Source: Fen-1467 sp035519475 (lineage in GTDB: Bacteria; Verrucomicrobiota; Verrucomicrobiia; Opitutales; Opitutaceae). From it: a stretch of 16,436 nucleotides of DNA. Below are positions 7,990 to 14,357 of this stretch, in pieces (positions within the stretch are counted from its first letter, which is position 1; every line of letters starts with the position of its first letter). Both the position numbers and the translations under genes were made by a program. The notes beneath the pieces are model-generated. The model was not told the origin of the DNA and ran no database searches. It saw nothing but the letters and a program-made list of their open reading frames with translations. The stretch spans positions 1-16,436 of the forward strand of contig DATIWI010000314.1 in NCBI GenBank assembly GCA_035519475.1. The letters are read 5' to 3'.

Positions 7990-8814
7990 TCAGCGCAGCG
8001 TGCTGATCGGCGCCGGATCCATGTCGTGGAACACCTGGTTGTCGCCGCCCATCGCCCAGCAGAAGCGATAGCTGCCCGTCCCGACGCCGGCATGAATCGA
8101 CCAGCTCGGCGAGAGCGCGACTTCGCGATCGCGCACGATGAGGTGCCGCGTCGCCCGCGGCTCGCCCATGAGGTGCACGACGATCTGCGGGCCCAGATCG
8201 AAGTACAGGTAGATCTCGGTGCGGCGGCTGTGGGTGTGGGGCGGCATGGTGTTCCAGACGCTCCCGGGCTCGAATTCCGTGAAGCCCATGACGAGCTGGC
8301 AGCTCTTGATGCCCTTCTGGTGAATATAGCGGCAGATGCGGCGGCGGTTGGCGAGGGCGGCGTCGCCCAATTCCTCCACCTCCGCCTGGGCGCGGGTCGC
8401 GTGCACCGTCGGATACTTGGCGTGCGCCGGGGTGCTGATGAAGTAGAACTGCGCCTGGCCGGCGGCGCCGTTCTCGAAGGTGACCTCGCGTTCGCCAAGG
8501 CCAATGTAGAGGCAGTCGAGCGGGTCGAGCGCATGGCGGGCGTCGCCCACCCGCACGGTGCCGGGGGCGCCGATGCTCAGGATGCCGATCTCGCGCCGTT
8601 GGAGGAAGAAGTCCGTCCCGGTTTCCTTGGCGGCGGGCAGCGGGAGCGGGGCGGCCGTGGGGACGGCGGCGCCGACGATCATACGGTCGAGATCGGTGTA
8701 GTGGGCCGTGACCTGACCGGGCTGAAAGAGGTCGCTGACGAGGAATTGCTCGCGCAGGGACTCCGTGCCGAGCGTGTTGGCCGCGGCGGGACTCGGGAAG
8801 TAATGCACTTTCAT
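7990..8814 (-). CDS. kduI: 5-dehydro-4-deoxy-D-glucuronate isomerase KduI
   Basis: The start ATG at 8814 gives 274 residues beginning MKVHYF, close to the usual length of about 278; an upstream in-frame start (8898) would overlap the previous gene and add an atypical arginine-rich stretch. The family is a bicupin metal-dependent isomerase. The expected metal ligands are visible: His193 and His195 with Glu200 in PPHTHSRRTEIYLYF, and His241 in SWSIHAGVG. It converts 5-keto-4-deoxyuronate (from unsaturated galacturonate) to 2,5-diketo-3-deoxygluconate in the cytoplasm, feeding KduD. It starts 13 nt after the DUF4861 stop and is followed 38 nt later by kduD, so the three form one likely operon. 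Confidence 0.95.
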   Translation of the reverse strand: MKVHYFPSPAAANTLGTESLREQFLVSDLFQPGQVTAHYTDLDRMIVGAAVPTAAPLPLPAAKETGTDFFLQRREIGILSIGAPGTVRVGDARHALDPLDCLYIGLGEREVTFENGAAGQAQFYFISTPAHAKYPTVHATRAQAEVEELGDAALANRRRICRYIHQKGIKSCQLVMGFTEFEPGSVWNTMPPHTHSRRTEIYLYFDLGPQIVVHLMGEPRATRHLIVRDREVALSPSWSIHAGVGTGSYRFCWAMGGDNQVFHDMDPAPISTLR

Positions 8815-8827
8815 CGTGGGAATGAAC

Positions 8828-10024
8828 TCATTGCGCCTCAAGCTTGGCGATCCTAATCGGCGACGCCAAGCGGCGGGCGCAGGCAGCGAGGTAGGCATTC
8901 CAGTCGTCCGGCGACGCGAAATCGCCGCTGGCCACCCACCCGGCGCCGGCGCGATAGCGCAGGGTTTCGCCGGGCTTCACCCGCGCCAGCATCAGCCGGT
9001 CTGACGGCGTCTCCGCCCACCCGGCAAACCGGGCCCCGGGCGCGAGCACGACGCCGGTGCCGAGCCGGCCTGACATCGGATTCTCGAAATCCTCCCACAG
9101 GCTCATCCAGGCGCCTGCGTCGTCCTGTGCAGCCTTCGCCGCCGCCTGCTTCGGGTGCCTGGTCAGGCCGATGGCGATGGTGAGGTCGGCGTCCGCCCCC
9201 GGGGGCGGCGCAACGACAAAGGTGCTCTCGATCTCGTCGAGATTGTGCCCGGCGTCCACGGTGAAACGTTTGGTCTCGCTGACCGTGATCCCGCGGCCCG
9301 CGTCCCATGGCTCGTAGGTCAGCTCGAAGACGGCGCGAATCGGACCATTTGCCAGCACCTTCCAAGTCTTCCAGTTATGTGAGACCCGGAGCGTCGTTCC
9401 ATCCCACACGCCGATGCCGCCGCAGCCGCGCGCGGTGCCCACATCGTACATGTCCAGCCCCTCTCCCGTGTCCGTGTGGTAGTGCCCCTTGACGTACCAG
9501 CGGTCCACGATCGGGTAGCGGACCCGCTTGCACCAGACGTCGATGCCGCTGCTGATCATGCGCGTGCCCCCCGCTGCGGGCGTGTCGAGTCCCGGACCGT
9601 AGATCCGGTGGCCGATGCGATCGTTTTCCCACGCGAAATCGTCGAACCGCTCCGGGATGTAGCGGGCAAAGACCCGCGCCGGGAAGGGCGGCACGGTCGC
9701 CGCGGTCTTCTCGATGGTAAAGGTTGCGGATTTCTCGCCCGCGGCGAAATCGTGCTGGAACACGAGATCGCGGTAGTAATCGTGATGCTCCTCCGGCTGG
9801 AAGTTGGTGCCTTGGGCGGGGATGATTGCGCCGCGGGCGTCCCGCACCGCCAGATGGTCGAACAGCATGTCCGGCAGCAGGCGCTGGATCTCGCTGAACG
9901 GCACCGCGATCACTTCGGCGGGGCGGGCGAGGTCGAGATCGTTGGTGACCGTCACAACGATTTTGTCGGTGGCGTGGGCGCACAGCGCGAGGGCGGGCAG
10001 GAGCAAGAAAGCGGGTGTTTTCAT
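8828..10024 (-). CDS. Secreted DUF4861 protein of a pectin/uronate operon
   Basis: I chose ATG 10024 because it starts a clear Sec signal peptide (MKTPAFLLLPALALCAHA), giving 398 residues; a GTG at 10057 would only add 11 residues before it. The cysteine in LALC does not fit a lipobox, so cleavage by signal peptidase I after about residue 18 is likely. The mature protein is beta-rich with family-typical blocks: PERFDDFAWENDRIGHRIYGP (about 124-144), SGIDVWCKRVRYPIVDRWYVKGHYH (about 159-183) and GEGLDMYDVGTARGCGG (about 187-203). The abundance of conserved acidic, aromatic and histidine residues suggests a carbohydrate-active enzyme, but no activity is assigned to DUF4861 to my knowledge. Being first in a unit with kduI and kduD, it probably acts on pectin-derived oligouronides outside the cytoplasm. 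Confidence 0.85.
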   Translation of the reverse strand: MKTPAFLLLPALALCAHATDKIVVTVTNDLDLARPAEVIAVPFSEIQRLLPDMLFDHLAVRDARGAIIPAQGTNFQPEEHHDYYRDLVFQHDFAAGEKSATFTIEKTAATVPPFPARVFARYIPERFDDFAWENDRIGHRIYGPGLDTPAAGGTRMISSGIDVWCKRVRYPIVDRWYVKGHYHTDTGEGLDMYDVGTARGCGGIGVWDGTTLRVSHNWKTWKVLANGPIRAVFELTYEPWDAGRGITVSETKRFTVDAGHNLDEIESTFVVAPPPGADADLTIAIGLTRHPKQAAAKAAQDDAGAWMSLWEDFENPMSGRLGTGVVLAPGARFAGWAETPSDRLMLARVKPGETLRYRAGAGWVASGDFASPDDWNAYLAACARRLASPIRIAKLEAQ

Positions 10025-10334
10025 GGCAGCATGGGGCGGAAATGAGTAATAACGCACACCCCCATCCGGGCAAGCGAGGTGGGTCCACGTCCGCCGGCCG
10101 GCCTCCGCCGGCTCTCGTCCGGGGAGCGGCGTGCGGGATGGGCCGGATCTGGCGTGGGCGGGCGCATCGGGAAGAGGCGGAACGGGCGGCGACCTCAGGC
10201 TGCCTCGCCACGGGCCGGCCTGTCAGCCACAAAATCGGGACACGTGTCTTTTTCCCAGAAACCCGCCCGGCCCGCGGCCCGCCCTTATTTGCTGTCCTTC
10301 CGCGCGGCTTTCCGGCAGAGAGTGCCCCTTCCCC
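10025..10334. other. Divergent intergenic region between the DUF4861 and DUF971 genes
   Basis: About 310 bp lie between two genes that are transcribed away from each other. Apart from the palindrome at 10238-10248, I see no convincing gene here. Short open frames exist on the plus strand but look like random Arg/Pro/Gly-rich translation. The stretch at 10075-10125 is rich in GGCCGGC-like repeats. Promoters for both directions should be here, but I cannot place good -35/-10 pairs. Confidence 0.6.
10238..10248. promoter_or_regulatory. Second copy of the candidate operator GGACACGTGTC
   Basis: The 10-bp perfect palindrome GACACGTGTC at 10239-10248, with a G before it, repeats the core of the site at 7075-7086. 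It lies about 215 bp upstream of the DUF4861 start, at the head of the DUF4861-kduI-kduD unit, and about 87 bp upstream of the divergent DUF971 gene. Because the other copy also precedes a pectin gene, control of the DUF4861 unit is the more likely role. Confidence 0.5.
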
Positions 10335-10640
10335 ATGGTGAGCCCGGTCGATGTGCAGATCGTCGGAGCCGAAATCGCCCTCCGCTGGAGTGACGGCCGG
10401 GAGACCTATTTCGCCGCCGACCGCCTCCGCGCCGCCTCGCCGAGCGCGGAGACGCAGGGCGAGCGTGACATCTTTGGCCGGCAGCAGGGCGGCCACGGTC
10501 CGCGCGACTTCTCCGGTGTGACCGTCCTGGGCTGGGAGCGGATCGGCAACTACGGTCTGCGCTTCGATTTCAGCGATGGACACCGCACGGGCATCTACGC
10601 CTATGACTATCTTCTGAAACTGGCGACGGAAGCCCCCTGA
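10335..10640 (+). CDS. DUF971 (gamma-butyrobetaine hydroxylase N-terminal-like) protein
   Basis: This small protein has 101 residues from ATG 10335; longer frames upstream are not protein-like. It matches the stand-alone DUF971 fold: WSDGRETYF near the start, a central GPRDFSGVTVLGWERIGNYGLRFDFSDGH and the ending TGIYAYDYLLKL. The same domain occurs at the N-terminus of gamma-butyrobetaine hydroxylase and attached to Mrp/ApbC-type iron-sulfur carriers, so a link to metal or Fe-S handling has been suggested, but its function is not established. It may be co-transcribed with hisI, which begins 109 bp downstream. Confidence 0.88.
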   Translation: MVSPVDVQIVGAEIALRWSDGRETYFAADRLRAASPSAETQGERDIFGRQQGGHGPRDFSGVTVLGWERIGNYGLRFDFSDGHRTGIYAYDYLLKLATEAP

Positions 10641-10749
10641 CCAAGGGCGCGCCGCCACGCGCCACCATCACCACGCCGGACGCCGCATTGCGTTTCCCCG
10701 CCGTACCGCCACGCTTCGCCCGCACCTCCACACCTTCCGCTTTCCAATC

Positions 10750-11193
10750 ATGAGCATTCCTCCCTTCCCCGCCCGCACCTCGACGCAGGAAATCGAGCTC
10801 GGCGCCACGCTGCGGCCAAAATTCGGACCCGACGGACTGATTCCCTGCATCACCACCGATGCGAAGACCAACGAGGTCCTGATGTTCGCCTTCATGAACG
10901 CCGACGCCCTGGCCCAAACGATCCGGACCAAGCGGGCCACCTACTGGAGTCGCTCCCGCAACAAGCTCTGGGTCAAAGGCGAGGAGTCCGGCCACGTGCA
11001 ATTGGTACAGGAGCTCCGCGTCGACTGCGACCAGGACGTCGTCCTGCTCAAAGTTGAGAGCGTCGGCGGCGCCGCCTGCCACAACGGCTACCGTTCCTGT
11101 TTCTACCGCCGCCTGGCCGCCGCGGACGCGCTGCAGCTCGAAATCACGGAGGCGCGCGTGTTCGATCCCACGGCCGTGTACAAGAAGAAGTGA
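10750..11193 (+). CDS. hisI: Phosphoribosyl-AMP cyclohydrolase HisI
   Basis: This 147-residue cytoplasmic enzyme of histidine biosynthesis opens the adenine ring of phosphoribosyl-AMP. The diagnostic residues are present: the metal-binding DCDQD (92-96) and the zinc cysteines Cys93, Cys110 and Cys117 in DCD and in CHNGYRSCFYR. ATYWSRSRNKLWVKGEESGH (63-82) is also typical. It is a stand-alone HisI with no HisE pyrophosphohydrolase domain. No other his gene is in the window, so histidine genes appear to be scattered. The gene is convergent with lpxA, with only 45 bp between their ends. Confidence 0.96.
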   Translation: MSIPPFPARTSTQEIELGATLRPKFGPDGLIPCITTDAKTNEVLMFAFMNADALAQTIRTKRATYWSRSRNKLWVKGEESGHVQLVQELRVDCDQDVVLLKVESVGGAACHNGYRSCFYRRLAAADALQLEITEARVFDPTAVYKKK

Positions 11194-11238
11194 CGGCAGC
11201 CGGCCCCGGGCCCGCCCGGCCCGCGGCGGCGGCCGCGC

Positions 11239-12024
11239 TCAGCGCCCCGGCATCATTCCGCGCTCGCTGGCCGCGGCGAACGCAAACATCCGCTTGAATT
11301 CCTCGCTGCCGGCCTGCGGGTGCTTCCGCAGCTCTTCCAGCGCCTGGGCCCGGTTGAACCCCTCGCGGAACAGGATGCGATGGATCTGTTTGATCCGTTC
11401 GATCTGTTCGGCCGTGAAACCGGCGCGTTCCAGCCCGACCTTGTTGATCGAACGGATGGCCGCCGGATTGCCGTCGGCGATCAGAAACGGCGGCACATCC
11501 TGGACGATCTTCGACATGGCGCCGAGCATGGCGAAGGCGCCCACGCGGCAGAACTGGTGCACGCCGGTACCCCAGCCGATGTTGACGTGGTCCTCGAGAA
11601 TGACGTGGCCGGCCAGCGCCGACTGGCTGCTCATCACCAGGTGATGGCCGATGACGCAGTCGTGGGCGACGTGGCTGTAGGCGAGGATGACGTTGTCGTT
11701 GCCGAGCACCGTGAACGCGCCGTCCTTGGTGGCGCAATGCACGGTCGTGTACTCGCGAAAGACGTTGCGGTCGCCGGCGCGCACCCCGGGGTCGCCCCCC
11801 TTGAACTTCAGATCGTGCGTCTTCGTCCCGATGGCCGCGAACGGAAACACTTCGCAGTGCCGGCCCAGGGCGGTGTTGCCCTCCACCGTGCCGTGATGGT
11901 GGATCACCGTGCCCTCGCCCAGGACGACGGTGCCGCCGACATACGCGTAGGCGCCGATGGTGACGTCGGCGCCGAGTTGCGCCGTCGGTTCGATGATCGC
12001 GGTGGGATGGATCTGGGAGGCCAT
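11239..12024 (-). CDS. lpxA: UDP-N-acetylglucosamine acyltransferase LpxA
   Basis: This 261-residue protein transfers a 3-hydroxyacyl chain from acyl carrier protein to UDP-GlcNAc, the first step of lipid A synthesis in the cytoplasm. Hexapeptide repeats of the left-handed beta-helix run from the N-terminus to about residue 180. YSHVAHDC carries His121, equivalent to the catalytic His125 of the E. coli enzyme, and VHQFC carries His156. The C-terminal helical region (about 195-255) is of normal form. At the position of the E. coli acyl-chain ruler Gly173 there is Ala169 (LGAMS), which could alter chain length. The gene lies 143 bp downstream of lpxC-fabZ on the same strand, so it probably belongs to that operon. 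Confidence 0.96.
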   Translation of the reverse strand: MASQIHPTAIIEPTAQLGADVTIGAYAYVGGTVVLGEGTVIHHHGTVEGNTALGRHCEVFPFAAIGTKTHDLKFKGGDPGVRAGDRNVFREYTTVHCATKDGAFTVLGNDNVILAYSHVAHDCVIGHHLVMSSQSALAGHVILEDHVNIGWGTGVHQFCRVGAFAMLGAMSKIVQDVPPFLIADGNPAAIRSINKVGLERAGFTAEQIERIKQIHRILFREGFNRAQALEELRKHPQAGSEEFKRMFAFAAASERGMMPGR

Positions 12025-12167
12025 GATTCAGCCGCGGGGGGTTCCGGTCGCGCCGCCCCGCCGGCCGTGGCGCCCCCCCCGGAGAGCACGGCCAGGAATG
12101 CCGGGCGTGCGCATCGCTGGGTCGCTGGCCATGGCGGGAAATCCGGGGGCGGAGTCCGGGCGGGCGG

Positions 12168-13499
12168 CTATTCCAGCAGGCCCTCCTCGACCAGCGTGAA
12201 CATCAGTTCCGCCGACGAGACCACCAACCCGTCCACACTGCACGATACCTCCGCCGTGGCGATCTTGTTACCGCGCATGCGCGTGAGTTTGGCGTTGACC
12301 ACGAGCTGGTCGCCCGGGCGGACGGCCTTGCGGAACTTGACCCGGTCGGCGCTCATCAGCAGCGCCACCTTGCCTTCGCCACTGGCGCGGCGCAGGAGCA
12401 GGACGCCCGCGGCCTGGGCCATGACCTCGATCTGCAGCACGCCCGGCATGACGGGATTGCCCGGATAGTGGCCGGGAAAAAACGGCTCGTTGATCGTGAC
12501 GTTCTTGATCGCCACGAGCTCGTCCTCCCCCACGAACTCGACCACGCGGTCGATCATCACAAAGGGGTAGCGGTGCGGCAGCGTGTCGAGCAGCCGGCGA
12601 ATATCGAGCGAGGTCTCGGTCGCCAGCACCTGCTTCGGGCGCCCCACTTTCTTCTTTTCGCCGCCTTTGCGCTCTTCCATGCGGGCGTACAGCGCCTTGG
12701 TCAGCTCCGCGTTGATGGCGTGGCCCGGGCGCGTCGCGATAATGTGCGCCTGCAGCGGCACGCCCAGCAGCATCAGATCGCCGACGATGTCGAGGATCTT
12801 GTGGCGCACGAATTCGTCTTTGAACCGGAGCGGGTCCTTCGAAATGATCTTGTCGCCCTTGATGACAATGGCGTTGTCGAGGCTGCCGCCCTTGATCTTG
12901 CCCAGCTTGATCAGCTCCTCGATGTCCTCGTACACCGTGAAGGTCCGGGCGGCGGCCACCTGGGTGATATAGGTGTCGGGATCGATCGTGAGCGAGAGGT
13001 GTTGCGTGTGGATGCCCCGGTCGTCGGCCGAGGTGCAGGAGATCTTCAGGGTGTCGGCGGGGAGCGCGATGATCGAGGAGCTCCCGCGCGTCACGGACAC
13101 GGGCTGGTCGAGCACGAACACCTGGCGTTCGGCGTCCTGTTCGACCGGCTCGGCCTCCAGGATCAGGTTCACGAACGGCTTCGCCGAGCCGTCCACGATC
13201 GGCGGCTCGCTCGCGTTCATCTCGATCAGCACGTTGTCAATCCCGCAGCCGTGCAGGGCGCTGAGTACATGTTCGATGGTGGCGATCTTCGCGTGCCCGG
13301 ATTGAATCGTGGTGGCCCGCACCAGGTCGGTGATCTGATCGACCCGGGGTTTCACTTCGGGCTGACCGGCGATGTCCACGCGCTTGAAAACAATGCCGTG
13401 GCCGGCGGGCGCGGGCTTCATCGTCAGCGTGACCTGCTCCCCGGTGTGGAGCGCGTTGCCGCTCAGCGAGACCTCACGCAGGATGGTCCGTTGCTTCAT
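12168..13499 (-). CDS. lpxC/fabZ: Bifunctional LpxC deacetylase / FabZ 3-hydroxyacyl-ACP dehydratase
   Basis: The protein has 443 residues from ATG 13499; the frame continues upstream, but that part is Arg/Pro-rich and not LpxC-like. Residues 1 to about 275 are LpxC, the zinc deacetylase that commits UDP-3-O-acyl-GlcNAc to lipid A: Glu76 and His77 in TIEHVLSALHG, His233 and Asp237 in RHKILDIVGD, and His260 in RPGHAINAE. A charged linker with KGGEKKKVGRPK (about 278-289) follows. Residues about 297-443 are FabZ, a hot-dog dehydratase for fatty acid elongation, with His344 in FFPGHYPGNP and Glu358 in VLQIEVMAQAAG. All catalytic residues of both halves are present. Fusing the two activities, which compete for 3-hydroxyacyl-ACP flux, may balance lipid A and phospholipid supply. 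Confidence 0.97.
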   Translation of the reverse strand: MKQRTILREVSLSGNALHTGEQVTLTMKPAPAGHGIVFKRVDIAGQPEVKPRVDQITDLVRATTIQSGHAKIATIEHVLSALHGCGIDNVLIEMNASEPPIVDGSAKPFVNLILEAEPVEQDAERQVFVLDQPVSVTRGSSSIIALPADTLKISCTSADDRGIHTQHLSLTIDPDTYITQVAAARTFTVYEDIEELIKLGKIKGGSLDNAIVIKGDKIISKDPLRFKDEFVRHKILDIVGDLMLLGVPLQAHIIATRPGHAINAELTKALYARMEERKGGEKKKVGRPKQVLATETSLDIRRLLDTLPHRYPFVMIDRVVEFVGEDELVAIKNVTINEPFFPGHYPGNPVMPGVLQIEVMAQAAGVLLLRRASGEGKVALLMSADRVKFRKAVRPGDQLVVNAKLTRMRGNKIATAEVSCSVDGLVVSSAELMFTLVEEGLLE

Positions 13500-13653
13500 G
13501 GGCTTGGCGCAGTGTCGGGAGGCGGGCCAAAAGGGCAAGCCCGGAGATACCGCGGAACGGTGCGCGCTGTCCTTTCGGCCACGTTCCGCCCCTGCTCCGC
13601 GCGCGCGCGCGGGCGCCATCGCGCCGCCGCCGCGATTTCTCCCTGCGCCCGGC

Positions 13654-13681
13654 TTGACAGGGCGCGGCGCCACTTCTTACT
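13654..13681 (+). promoter_or_regulatory. Candidate promoter for efp
   Basis: A perfect TTGACA (13654-13659) is followed after 16 bp by CTTACT (13676-13681), a weak -10 box with 3 of 6 consensus bases. Transcription would begin near 13688, giving a leader of roughly 38 nt before the EF-P ATG. The leader shows no purine-rich Shine-Dalgarno site. This lies in the 226-bp divergent region shared with lpxC-fabZ. Confidence 0.45.
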
Positions 13682-13725
13682 CCCTCAACTCTTCGCCGCT
13701 TCAAACCCTTTCTCCCGAATCCTCC

Positions 13726-14283
13726 ATGCCGTCCGCCAACGACCTTCGCAAGGGCCAGGTGATCAAATTCAACAACGAGCCCCATCTGGTGATGGAGACC
13801 CAGCACCGCACGCCCGGCAACCTCCGGGCCTTTGTGCAGGCCAAGTTGCGGAATCTCCGGAACGGCCGCTCCCTGGACCAGCGCTTCAACTCGACCGAAC
13901 CCATGGAGGTGCTCAATACGGACCGCCGGACGCTGGAATTCAGCTACTCCGACCGCGACAACTTCGCCTTCATCGACCCGAACAACTACGAGACCGTGGA
14001 GTTGAGCGCCGCCATGATTGGCGACGCGAAGAATTACCTTGTCGCCAATGGCAAGGTGGAAGTGCTCTTCGTCGATGACCGTCCCGTCACGGTTGACCTC
14101 CCTTCCGCCGTTACGCTCAAGGTCACGGATGCCCCCGAGGGCATCCGCGGCGATACGGCCAGCAACGTCCAGAAGACCGTGACCTGCGAGACCGGCCTGG
14201 TGGTTTCGGCCCCGCTGTTCATCAAGAACGGCGATATCATCAAAGTCAGCACCGCCGACGGCAGCTACCTCGGCCGCGCCTGA
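13726..14283 (+). CDS. efp: Translation elongation factor P
   Basis: This 185-residue protein has the normal EF-P length and three beta-barrel domains: KOW-like domain I (1 to about 65), domain II with the EF-P-type EVLFVDDRPVTVDLPSAVTLKV (about 110-130), and the C-terminal OB domain with the signature block ending VSTADGSYLGRA. EF-P binds stalled ribosomes and relieves arrest at polyproline stretches. The loop that reaches the peptidyl-transferase centre reads TPGNLRAF (29-36), so the position of the modified Lys34 of E. coli appears to be occupied by Asn32, with Leu33 and Arg34 next. None of the residues modified by EpmA or EarP is obviously in place, which is unusual. ATG 13726 was chosen because it gives the family N-terminus. 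Confidence 0.97.
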   Translation: MPSANDLRKGQVIKFNNEPHLVMETQHRTPGNLRAFVQAKLRNLRNGRSLDQRFNSTEPMEVLNTDRRTLEFSYSDRDNFAFIDPNNYETVELSAAMIGDAKNYLVANGKVEVLFVDDRPVTVDLPSAVTLKVTDAPEGIRGDTASNVQKTVTCETGLVVSAPLFIKNGDIIKVSTADGSYLGRA

Positions 14284-14316
14284 CCGCCCGCCCGGCTGCC
14301 GGCGCGCCCGGCGGTC
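14282..14316 (+). terminator. Possible terminator hairpin at the end of efp
   Basis: GACCGCC (14282-14288), which begins inside the efp stop codon, is matched by GGCGGTC (14310-14316) as a perfect 7-bp inverted repeat with a 21-nt GC-rich interior. No U-tract follows. It sits just before the tpl promoter, which is where an efp terminator would be expected, but the evidence is weak. Confidence 0.22.
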
Positions 14317-14323
14317 CCGACGC

Positions 14324-14351
14324 TTGCCGCCTCGCCGCGCCGGTTTGTAAT
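14324..14351 (+). promoter_or_regulatory. Candidate promoter of the tyrosine phenol-lyase gene, predicted leaderless
   Basis: TTGCCG (14324-14329) and TGTAAT (14346-14351, 5 of 6 bases of the -10 consensus) are separated by 16 bp in otherwise very GC-rich DNA. The ATG of the next gene starts only 6 nt after the -10 box, about where transcription itself should begin, so the mRNA would have little or no 5' leader. No Shine-Dalgarno site is present. Confidence 0.5.
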
Positions 14352-14357
14352 CAGCGT

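Noticed and set aside
7002..8534. Upstream extension of the GH105-GH28 frame through kduD and into kduI
   Set aside because: The extension is Arg/Ser/Pro-rich, overlaps two real genes, and the Tat signal at 7001 clearly marks the true N-terminus.
11201..11220. GC-rich inverted repeat between the convergent hisI and lpxA genes as a terminator
   Set aside because: The arms leave only a 2-nt loop and no T-run follows on either strand; it is not convincing in DNA this GC-rich.
12468..14078. Long plus-strand open frame opposite lpxC-fabZ and running into efp
   Set aside because: It is a shadow of lpxC-fabZ and efp in other frames, with no family features.
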